Of a stretch of 5,813 nucleotides of DNA, positions 1-4,548 are shown piece by piece. Position 1 is the first letter of the stretch. Every line of letters begins with the position of its first letter. The stretch is taken from assembly GCA_020848665.1 (NCBI GenBank), contig JADLHR010000027.1:1-5813 (forward strand), read 5' to 3'. The notes beneath the pieces were generated by a model. That model did not search any database. It was not told the origin of the DNA and worked only from the letters and a program-made list of their open reading frames with translations. Source of the stretch: Anaerolineae bacterium (GTDB lineage: Bacteria > Chloroflexota > Anaerolineae > Aggregatilineales > Aggregatilineaceae). Both the position numbers and the translations under genes were made by a program.

Positions 1-479
1 ACATCCTCAACGCGCTGGAGCAGGGCGTGTCGTTTGAGGACGCGGTCGCCGAGACGCAGCGCATGGGTATCGCCGAAGCTGATCCGACCAACGACCTCGA
101 AGGGTGGGATGCGGCGGTTAAGATCGTTGTACTGGCGAACGTCATGATGGGCGCCGACTTGCGGCCCGCCGACGTGGATCGCACGGGAATCACTGGCATC
201 ACGCCCGCAGAAGCGCAAGCGGCGCTGGCTGAGCAGCAGCGCGTCAAGCTGCTGTGCGAAGCCGTGCGCGAGGGTCACGTGGTGCGCGCCAGCGTCTGCC
301 CGACGTGGCTGCCGCTTGGCGATCCGCTGGCGCAGGTTGATAAGACCAGCAGCGCGGTCACCATCCAGACGGACACGCTGCACCGCCTGACGATGATCGA
401 GGGCGACACCGACCCGACCACCACGGCCTACGGTATGCTGGTTGACATGATCAACATCGCGCGCGGGCGCTACCGCTAG
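1..479 (+). CDS. hom: Homoserine dehydrogenase, C-terminal part (5' end outside window)
   Basis: Homoserine dehydrogenase reduces aspartate-semialdehyde to homoserine with NAD(P)H, the branch point toward threonine and methionine, in the cytoplasm. The reading frame is open from base 3 (ILNALEQG...), so the gene begins upstream and the GTG at 27 is internal. The family signature G-x-AEADP-x-x-D-x-EG-x-DAA-x-K is present. By family knowledge the Glu at 75-77, Asp at 108-110 and Lys at 120-122 correspond to the conserved substrate-binding and catalytic residues. The remaining segment (VRASVCPTWLP, then DPLAQVDKTSSAV, then TAYGMLVDMINIARG) matches the end of the catalytic domain. The protein stops there, so this is the short type without the ACT domain that gives threonine feedback in many bacteria. 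The usually glycine-rich loop before the final helix reads EGDTDPTTTA, which is unusual. The TAG stop lies inside a strong hairpin. The family call is secure; allosteric properties cannot be judged. Confidence 0.9.
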   Translation, partial: ILNALEQGVSFEDAVAETQRMGIAEADPTNDLEGWDAAVKIVVLANVMMGADLRPADVDRTGITGITPAEAQAALAEQQRVKLLCEAVREGHVVRASVCPTWLPLGDPLAQVDKTSSAVTIQTDTLHRLTMIEGDTDPTTTAYGMLVDMINIARGRYR

Positions 480-484
480 CGCCC
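465..484 (+). terminator. GC-rich hairpin over the homoserine dehydrogenase stop codon
   Basis: GGGCGCTA (465-472) and TAGCGCCC (477-484) form a perfect 8-base-pair stem with a 4-base loop, CCGC. The stem includes the TAG stop codon at 477-479. No T-run follows, so it is not a classical intrinsic terminator. It could be a weak terminator, a 3'-end stabilising structure or a feature that affects termination of translation. The structure is seen directly; its function is inferred. Confidence 0.45.
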
Positions 485-499
485 CAGGCTGTGCAGGAC

Positions 500-527
500 T
501 TCCCAAAATCGCTGCCGTGACTATACT
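500..527 (+). promoter_or_regulatory. Weak sigma-70-like promoter candidate for the 224-residue protein gene
   Basis: TTCCCA (500-505) and TATACT (522-527) are separated by 16 bases. The -10 box matches five of six consensus positions and the -35 box four of six. It lies about 50 bases before the ATG at 579, in the gap after the homoserine dehydrogenase gene. Because the -35 box is poor, this is only a candidate. Confidence 0.35.
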
Positions 528-578
528 GAGCTACTGGACTACGCCAGCGGAAACTGATGCGCGCTGAGGCGCTGCGAC

Positions 579-1253
579 ATGAATTCTCGTGATCGGGATA
601 GCGGAAGTATGAACACCAGCGACCAGAATCGCATCCATCAGCTCACTTCCCATTACGGCCCCACTAATCCGCCCCAGCTTCCTCTCGATTTCGGCGATTA
701 CCTGTCGCTGCTGTGGCGGGTGGATCGACACGCGGCGCAGCCGCACCTCGTTCGCTATTATCAGGACTGCGCGCGCGCGCTGGCACGGGCTATCGGCTTC
801 GAGCGGCGCAGTCTGGGGCGCGTGATCCGCATGAGCGAGCCGGGGTCGATCTACCGCTCGCTGAGCAACGTTCCGTTTCGGGATACGAGCCGCCTGGAAG
901 ACGCCCTCGCGCGCAAGGCAGCGATTCACCAGCTCGCGCAGCTTCGCGCCGACGTGCTTGCCATCGGGTCGTACCAGCATGATTGGGTTGTAGGCTGGCC
1001 CGGCAGCGGCGTGCTCGACACAGAGCTGCGCGACCGCATATTCGCCACCCTGTTCACCGCACTGCGCGGCCAGTACAGCCACTTTGGGCGCCTGCTGCTG
1101 GTGGTGGACGTGGTGCTGCTGGAGCTGCTGCTGCGCACGCGCCAGATGCCGGAATATTCGCTGGGGATGCTGATCGATCGCTTCGGCTATCCTGACCCGG
1201 AAGACCCCGCCGTGCGCGCGCTTTATCGCGGTGAGGCGACCGGCTGGCAGTAG
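579..1253 (+). CDS. Hypothetical protein, 224 residues, no recognised family
   Basis: I do not recognise this protein. It is rich in Arg and Leu and appears soluble. There is no signal peptide. The hydrophobic stretch at residues 171-185 (LLLVVDVVLLELLL) contains Asp and Glu and is more likely a buried or amphipathic helix than a membrane span. The middle part (about 60-125) is predicted helical by eye. A short aromatic, Gly/Pro-rich segment (HDWVVGWPGSG, 134-144) separates it from a second helical part. No Cys-pair zinc site or nucleotide-binding motif is visible. The ATG at 579 has GAGG at 566-569. An in-frame ATG at 609 (Met11) is possible, because the first ten codons lack the G/C-ending bias of the rest, but its only purine-rich site (GGAAG) is too close. 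The gene overlaps the convergent acetyltransferase gene by 31 bases. The antisense frame here reads as a shadow, so this strand is preferred. Confidence 0.65.
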   Translation: MNSRDRDSGSMNTSDQNRIHQLTSHYGPTNPPQLPLDFGDYLSLLWRVDRHAAQPHLVRYYQDCARALARAIGFERRSLGRVIRMSEPGSIYRSLSNVPFRDTSRLEDALARKAAIHQLAQLRADVLAIGSYQHDWVVGWPGSGVLDTELRDRIFATLFTALRGQYSHFGRLLLVVDVVLLELLLRTRQMPEYSLGMLIDRFGYPDPEDPAVRALYRGEATGWQ

Positions 1254-1738
1254 CCAGGGGTCGAGACAGTACGATAGAGGTAGAGAACCGGCTCCGGGCC
1301 GGAAGCCAGGTCGAGGGTTACCACGCGGCCATCACAGAACCCGAGGCGGCGGTACAGCTCAATTGCGCGCGGGTTAGAGAGCGCCGCACCGATTTCGAGC
1401 ACCGTGACGCCCAGCCCGCGCGCGGTCGTGGCGAGATACTCGATCAGCCCGGTCCCGATACGGTGGCCGCGCAGTGGCTCGCTGACGATCAGGTCGCTGA
1501 TTTCAGCGCAGTGCGGCCACAGGGTGAGCATAGCGAACGCGCATGGCTGATTCTCGCGCAGCGCAGTCACGGCCAGACCCCGCTGCTGCTCGGCCAGTCG
1601 CTGGGCGCGGCGCAGTAGATCGACCACCACGTCGCGCGGGCGATCCGACCAGCAGGTAGCCTTCAGCCCGTCCGCGTCGTCCAGCGCGATTGGGCGGATC
1701 ATCACCCGGTCGAGAAGTGGGTCTGGCTCGGTAGTCAT
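1223..1738 (-). CDS. GNAT-family N-acetyltransferase
   Basis: This 171-residue protein has the GNAT fold, which moves an acetyl group from acetyl-CoA to an amine in the cytoplasm; the substrate is unknown. Motif A is clear: the strand ISDLIVS (80-86) is followed by the CoA pyrophosphate loop RGHRIGTG (90-97) and the helix LIEYLATTARGLG. Motif B follows as NPRAIELYRRLGF (122-134), the usual end of the acetyl-CoA site with Tyr129. The N-terminal MIRPIALDDADGL (13-25) is the normal first strand and helix, so the first 12 residues are an extension. A start at Met13 (preceded by GGTG) is possible. The ATG at 1736-1738 has AAGG five bases upstream on its own strand. The length is typical for a single-domain GNAT, and similarity to RimI-like enzymes is only general. 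The gene is divergent from fabG, has its own promoter, and converges with the neighbouring hypothetical gene. Confidence 0.88.
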   Translation of the reverse strand: MTTEPDPLLDRVMIRPIALDDADGLKATCWSDRPRDVVVDLLRRAQRLAEQQRGLAVTALRENQPCAFAMLTLWPHCAEISDLIVSEPLRGHRIGTGLIEYLATTARGLGVTVLEIGAALSNPRAIELYRRLGFCDGRVVTLDLASGPEPVLYLYRTVSTPGYCQPVASPR

Positions 1739-1766
1739 CAGAACCTTGAGAACCTGGTCAGAATCG

Positions 1767-1776
1767 CTGCCGGCAG
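1767..1776. repeat. Perfect 10-base palindrome in the acetyltransferase leader
   Basis: CTGCCGGCAG is self-complementary and lies between the predicted transcription start (about 1807) and the start codon (1738) of the acetyltransferase gene. CGCTG (1765-1769) can instead pair with CAGCG (1783-1787) in a larger imperfect hairpin. In GC-rich DNA short palindromes arise by chance, so a role is uncertain. Confidence 0.25.
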
Positions 1777-1813
1777 GCCCGCCAGCGCGCCGCGCGTGGC
1801 GCGACGAAGGACT

Positions 1814-1841
1814 ACAATACCACGCCCGCGCGGGCTGTCAA
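1814..1841 (-). promoter_or_regulatory. Sigma-70-type promoter for the acetyltransferase gene
   Basis: On the - strand a perfect TTGACA -35 box (complement of 1836-1841) is followed after 16 bases by TATTGT (complement of 1814-1819), four of six matches to the -10 consensus. Transcription would begin near 1807, about 70 bases before the ATG. The spacer holds a perfect palindrome, GCCCGCGCGGGC (1824-1835), which abuts the -35 box and would be well placed for a repressor or a spacer-bending activator. The boxes are seen directly; activity is inferred. Confidence 0.55.
1824..1835. promoter_or_regulatory. Operator-like 12-base palindrome between -35 and -10 of the acetyltransferase promoter
   Basis: GCCCGCGCGGGC is a perfect palindrome lying wholly inside the 16-base spacer of the leftward promoter. 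A dimeric regulator binding here would directly affect polymerase. It is made only of G and C, so chance occurrence in this genome must be considered. Confidence 0.35.
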
Positions 1842-1898
1842 CATGCTGTGTGGCTGCTTCCGGCTTGCTTACCTGTCGCTCACGGCGCTGACTGCTTC

Positions 1899-1926
1899 TT
1901 GACACCGACTGCTGCCCCGCTATCAT
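1899..1926 (+). promoter_or_regulatory. Strong sigma-70-type promoter for the fabG operon
   Basis: TTGACA (1899-1904, perfect consensus) and TATCAT (1921-1926, five of six) are 16 bases apart. The start of transcription would be near 1933, giving a leader of about 80 bases before the fabG ATG at 2015. This is the best promoter-like sequence in the window and it sits at the head of the long rightward gene row. Confidence 0.65.
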
Positions 1927-1942
1927 AGAGCCGTCCAGGGGC

Positions 1943-1963
1943 CTCACCGGGCTGGGCGGTGAG
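1943..1963 (+). promoter_or_regulatory. Hairpin in the fabG leader
   Basis: CTCACCG (1943-1949) pairs perfectly with CGGTGAG (1957-1963) around a 7-base loop. It begins about ten bases into the predicted transcript and ends about 40 bases before the ribosome binding site. It could stabilise the mRNA 5' end or act as a DNA operator. It is too small to call a riboswitch. Confidence 0.35.
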
Positions 1964-2000
1964 CGGCGGTCTGGCGCGGCAGGGCCTCTCTCACGCGAAG

Positions 2001-2006
2001 AAGGAG
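2001..2006 (+). promoter_or_regulatory. Ribosome binding site of fabG
   Basis: AAGGAG lies eight bases before the ATG at 2015. It is a near-perfect Shine-Dalgarno sequence and supports that start, which also places the first beta strand (VAIVTG) at the normal distance from the N-terminus. Confidence 0.75.
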
Positions 2007-2014
2007 CAAGCTCT

Positions 2015-2761
2015 ATGGCAGAACTGACCGGGCGGGTCGCGATCGTCACCGGAAGCGGCCAGGGAATCGGGTACGCGGTGGCGCTTGAGCTGGCGCGGCG
2101 CGGCGCAATCGTCGTCACCAATGACCTGAGCGGCTGCTGCGCCGAAGACACGCTTGAGGAGGTTCGCGCCCTGGGCAGCGACGGGCTGGCGATCACAGCC
2201 GACGTGAGCGATCCGGCCCAGGTAGAAAGCCTGGTTGACGCGGTGATTACGCGGTTCGGTAAGGTCGATATCCTGGTCAACAACGCTGGCACGACGCGCG
2301 ATAACCTGATGATGCGCATGCCCGAAGAAGACTGGGACCTCATTCTGCGTGTGAACCTGAAAAGCGCCTGGCTCTGTTCAAAGGCGGTGCTGCGACCCAT
2401 GATGCGCAAGCGGTATGGGCGCATCATCAATATGTCGAGCGTCAGCGGCATCGCGGGGCAGGCCGGGCAGACGAACTACAGCGCGAGCAAAGCCGGCCTG
2501 ATCGGCATGACGAAGGCGCTGGCGCGCGAAGTCGCCTCGCGCAGTATCACTGTCAACGCTGTCGCCCCTGGCTTCATTCAGACCAAGCTGACCGAAAGCC
2601 TGCCGCAGGATATTCTCGACACACTGGTGAGCAATATTCCGTTGGGGCGGTGGGGCACGGTGGACGATGTCAGCTACGCGGTGGCCTTCCTGGCCTCCGA
2701 GCAGGCCGGGTATATCACCGGACATGTGCTGTCAGTCGATGGCGGCCTGGTGATGGGCTGA
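2015..2761 (+). CDS. fabG: 3-oxoacyl-ACP reductase FabG-type short-chain dehydrogenase
   Basis: This 248-residue cytoplasmic SDR probably reduces 3-oxoacyl-ACP to 3-hydroxyacyl-ACP in fatty acid elongation. All classical SDR elements are present: cofactor loop TGSGQGIG (12-19), Asp63-Val64 for the adenine, NNAG (89-92), and the catalytic tetrad Asn114, Ser142, Tyr155, Lys159 (YSASK). The PG motif follows in NAVAPGFIQT, and the C-terminal GYITGHVLSVDGG is typical of FabG. Length matches the family (about 245). An acidic residue, Asp37 in VVTNDLSG, ends the second strand. In SDRs this usually favours NAD(H) over NADP(H), so NADH use or a different 3-hydroxyacyl substrate is possible. The gene leads a row with an Asp23-family gene 25 bases downstream and nusB after that. 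The SDR class is certain. The FabG assignment is likely but not exclusive, because SDR paralogs look similar. Confidence 0.9.
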   Translation: MAELTGRVAIVTGSGQGIGYAVALELARRGAIVVTNDLSGCCAEDTLEEVRALGSDGLAITADVSDPAQVESLVDAVITRFGKVDILVNNAGTTRDNLMMRMPEEDWDLILRVNLKSAWLCSKAVLRPMMRKRYGRIINMSSVSGIAGQAGQTNYSASKAGLIGMTKALAREVASRSITVNAVAPGFIQTKLTESLPQDILDTLVSNIPLGRWGTVDDVSYAVAFLASEQAGYITGHVLSVDGGLVMG

Positions 2762-2771
2762 GGGCATGGAA

Positions 2772-2777
2772 GAGAGG
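2772..2777 (+). promoter_or_regulatory. Ribosome binding site that decides the Asp23-family start
   Basis: GAGAGG lies nine bases before the ATG at 2787. The earlier in-frame ATG at 2766 has a GAGGG only one base away (overlapping the fabG stop), too close to work. The site therefore favours 2787 as the start. Confidence 0.6.
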
Positions 2778-2786
2778 CCGGGCACG

Positions 2787-3170
2787 ATGAAAGCGGTGAA
2801 CGACGAGGTTAACCCGCGCCACCCGAACGACACGGTAACCCTGGCGCCGGACGTGTTGTTGACGATCGCTCGCAAGGCGACCTTGAGCGTGCCCGGCGTG
2901 CTGCGTATGGGAAGCATACCCGGCGGCGCGGACCGGCTGTTCCGGCGCGCGCCAGCAGCCAATGGTGTGCAGATCGCAGTCGATGAGGGGACGGTCACCG
3001 CGCATCTGTATGTCGTGGCGGACCCGACGGTGAACTTGCGCGAGATGTGCGTCGAGGTGCAGAAAGCTGTGACGCGCTCGATCCGCGAGTTGTTGAGCAT
3101 GAAAGTTGAGTCGGTGAATGTGCACGTCGAAGATGTGGATTTTGGGCTGCACACTGAACCCGAGGCGTGA
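2787..3170 (+). CDS. Asp23/Gls24 family protein (YqhY-like, DUF322)
   Basis: The 127-residue product is a single small Asp23/Gls24 domain. The family start is visible as VTLAPDVLLTIARKATLSV followed by PGV (17-38), then a strand pair around GVQIAVDEGTVTAHLYVVAD (60-79), the helix VNLREMCVEVQKAVTRSIREL (82-102) and the closing strand VESVNVHVEDVDF (107-119). There is no signal peptide or membrane segment, so it is cytoplasmic. Family members are known as envelope or alkaline stress proteins, and YqhY of Bacillus has been tied to acetyl-CoA carboxylase control. Here it follows fabG and precedes nusB, matching the YqhY-nusB neighbourhood, so a role linked to fatty acid synthesis is a fair inference. 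A start at 2766 (134 residues) is possible but has a worse ribosome binding site. The loop SIPGGADRLFRRAPAANG is less conserved. No enzymatic activity is expected. Confidence 0.87.
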   Translation: MKAVNDEVNPRHPNDTVTLAPDVLLTIARKATLSVPGVLRMGSIPGGADRLFRRAPAANGVQIAVDEGTVTAHLYVVADPTVNLREMCVEVQKAVTRSIRELLSMKVESVNVHVEDVDFGLHTEPEA

Positions 3171-3199
3171 GACGCGCCTAGCCTCCAGGTAAGCGAAAC

Positions 3200-3673
3200 G
3201 TGCCGATCACGGATTATCGCCATCTTGCCCGCAGCCTGGCGCTGCAAATTCTGTACGAGCTGGACAGCACCCGCCATTCCCCCGACGAAGTCCTCAGCGC
3301 CCGTCTGGAAGCCGAAGGTGTGCGCCTGGAAACGCGCCAGCTCGTAACGCGCCTGGTGCGCGGCGTGCTTGAGCACCGCGAGGCGCTGAACGCGCTGATC
3401 CGCCGCTACACGCCTGAAAGATCGCTCGATCTGCTGGCTGTCGTGGACCGCAACATTCTTCGCATGGCTGTCTACGAGTTGGGTTTCGAGCCGGAGACCC
3501 CCGTCAAAGTGGTTATCAACGAGGCGGTAGAGCTGGCGAAGCTGTTTGGGGCGGAGACGACGGCGCGCTTCATCAACGGCGTGCTTGGCTCGCTGGCGAC
3601 TCATGAGCCGGATTTGCAGGCAGTGCTGACTGGCTCGGCCGAGAGCAGCCACCGCCCGGAGAGCAAGCCCTGA
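3200..3673 (+). CDS. nusB: Transcription antitermination factor NusB
   Basis: NusB binds boxA RNA together with ribosomal protein S10 and supports antitermination and processing of rRNA transcripts. The 157-residue protein is all helical, as expected. The N-terminal RNA-binding helix reads YRHLARSLALQILYELD (6-22), with the arginines of the family signature R-x-x-AR. The central helix RNILRMAVYEL (84-94) and the most conserved segment PVKVVINEAVELAKLFG (101-117), followed by RFINGVLG (123-130), are diagnostic. The last 25 residues form a variable, probably disordered tail. The start is a GTG at 3200 with a weak AGG ten bases upstream. It is supported because the conserved helix begins at residue 6. 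The stop is only five bases before tatC, suggesting translational coupling. The preceding Asp23-family gene is a frequent nusB neighbour. Confidence 0.94.
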   Translation: MPITDYRHLARSLALQILYELDSTRHSPDEVLSARLEAEGVRLETRQLVTRLVRGVLEHREALNALIRRYTPERSLDLLAVVDRNILRMAVYELGFEPETPVKVVINEAVELAKLFGAETTARFINGVLGSLATHEPDLQAVLTGSAESSHRPESKP

Positions 3674-3678
3674 CATCC

Positions 3679-4494
3679 ATGTCAAACGCTCCTGTTCCGC
3701 ACGACAAGCAGGTTGTAGCCGCTTCACAGCGTTATGACGCCTGGCGCTCGCTGCGTAGCGACGCGGACGATACCCCGCAGACGCTGTTTGAGCACCTCAA
3801 TGAGCTGCGCAAGCGCCTGTTCCGAGCGATCACGGCGCTGGTGGTGGGTGTGCTCGCATCTGCCGTCTTCACCGGCTCCATCCTGCGCTATCTGATTCGC
3901 CCTTATGGTGAGCAGTTGCAGGTTCTTGGGCCGACCGAAAGCGTCGTGATGTATTTTCGGGTGGCGCTGCTCACCGGCGCGATCCTGGCGATTCCGTACA
4001 TCACACTGCAACTATTCCTGTTTATCGCGCCGGGGCTGAACCGGAAAGAGAAGCGCTGGATTTATCTGGCGCTGCCCGCTACGACCGCGCTGTTTCTGAT
4101 CGGCGTGGCTTTTGCGTGGTTCATCATGGTCCCGGCGGCGCTGGGCTTCTTACAGGACTTCGAAAACGAGATTTTTAAGGCTGAATGGACGGCCGAGCGG
4201 TACATCTCGTTCCTGACTTCGCTGCTGTTCTGGATCGGCGTGGCGTTTGAGATGCCGGTGGTCGTGTTTGTGCTGGCCCGGTTGGGGATCGTCGGCCCGC
4301 AGCCGCTGATCCGCAACTGGCGGCTGGCAATAGTCTTGATTACCGTCGCCGCCGCGCTGATCACGCCGACGGTTGACCCGTTCAACATGTTGTTGGTGAT
4401 TGCGCCGTTGATCGTGCTGTATCTGCTCAGCATCGGACTGGCGATGATAGCCTATCCGCGTGCGCTGCGAGCAGACTCGCGCGCGCGGCGATAA
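3679..4494 (+). CDS. tatC: Sec-independent protein translocase TatC
   Basis: TatC is the inner-membrane receptor of the twin-arginine pathway; it binds signal peptides and recruits TatA to export folded proteins. The 271 residues show six membrane segments (roughly 48-66, 92-117, 129-155, 176-200, 214-230, 236-257). The signature FEHLNELRKRLF (37-48) precedes the first. LNRKEKR (120-126), with Glu124, matches the conserved cytoplasmic loop glutamate of the signal-peptide site. FEMPVVVF (190-197) carries the membrane glutamate, and ITPTVDPFN (228-236) carries the conserved Asp233. Two points are unusual. The N-terminus has about 36 residues before the signature, longer than in E. coli. The family glutamate after the LY/LF pair in the last segment is replaced by Leu (LYLLSIG). 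No clear ribosome binding site precedes the ATG, so translation may be coupled to nusB. No tatA or tatB is present in the window. Confidence 0.94.
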   Translation: MSNAPVPHDKQVVAASQRYDAWRSLRSDADDTPQTLFEHLNELRKRLFRAITALVVGVLASAVFTGSILRYLIRPYGEQLQVLGPTESVVMYFRVALLTGAILAIPYITLQLFLFIAPGLNRKEKRWIYLALPATTALFLIGVAFAWFIMVPAALGFLQDFENEIFKAEWTAERYISFLTSLLFWIGVAFEMPVVVFVLARLGIVGPQPLIRNWRLAIVLITVAAALITPTVDPFNMLLVIAPLIVLYLLSIGLAMIAYPRALRADSRARR

Positions 4495-4495
4495 A

Positions 4496-4505
4496 TGATC
4501 GATCA
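4496..4505. promoter_or_regulatory. Perfect palindrome TGATCGATCA just after tatC
   Basis: The 10-base perfect palindrome starts one base after the tatC stop codon and directly precedes a tandem repeat in the 54-base gap before the GTPase gene. It contains two GATC sites. It could be a regulator half of a compound operator or a simple chance palindrome. Confidence 0.35.
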
Positions 4506-4506
4506 A

Positions 4507-4527
4507 AGTGTAGGATAGTGTAGGATA
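4507..4527. repeat. Tandem direct repeat, 10-base unit, two copies
   Basis: GTGTAGGATA occurs twice without a mismatch (4508-4517 and 4518-4527); the A at 4507 extends the period by one base. The unit length equals one helical turn, so a protein could bind both copies on the same DNA face. Each unit contains TAGGAT, a weak -10-like box, but no good -35 lies 16-18 bases upstream. The repeat ends six bases before the ribosome binding site of the next gene, so it may also act in the mRNA leader. Confidence 0.6.
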
Positions 4528-4533
4528 ACCATC

Positions 4534-4538
4534 AGGAG
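4534..4538 (+). promoter_or_regulatory. Ribosome binding site of the COG2403 GTPase gene
   Basis: AGGAG lies ten bases before the ATG at 4549, separated by an AT-rich spacer. It is a good Shine-Dalgarno site and confirms the start, since the first beta strand (TRVVIMGAAG) begins at residue 4. Confidence 0.65.
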
Positions 4539-4548
4539 ATATTTTGCG

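Noticed and set aside
442..447. TTGACA inside the homoserine dehydrogenase gene
   Set aside because: The matching -10 position (about 464-470) is GC only, so it is not a promoter. The surrounding TTGA...TCAA symmetry is short and in coding sequence.
531..1082. Open frame of 183 codons on the - strand opposite the hypothetical gene
   Set aside because: It is possible in principle, but the + frame is longer, has a fair ribosome binding site and G/C-ending codons, so the - frame is more likely the shadow.
1813..1818. TACAAT as a rightward -10 box
   Set aside because: No -35-like sequence lies 16-18 bases upstream. The same bases overlap the leftward promoter -10, which has a perfect -35.
1746..1928. 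Small + strand open frame of 60 codons in the divergent intergenic region
   Set aside because: It overlaps both predicted promoters, has no ribosome binding site and its product looks random.
1738..2451. Open frame of 237 codons on the - strand
   Set aside because: It covers the promoter region and the first half of fabG in antisense. The product is Ser/Arg/Pro-rich low complexity and matches nothing.
2766..2768. Earlier ATG for the Asp23-family protein
   Set aside because: Its only ribosome binding candidate is one base away, while the ATG at 2787 has GAGAGG at nine bases. The extra seven residues are outside the conserved domain.
3163..3178. Possible hairpin between the Asp23-family gene and nusB (GCGT/ACGC)
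   Set aside because: The stem is only four base pairs with no T-run, too weak for a terminator inside an apparent operon.
2732..3727. Open frame of 331 codons on the - strand
   Set aside because: It is antisense to the Asp23-family gene and nusB, which are both well supported, and no domain is visible in it.
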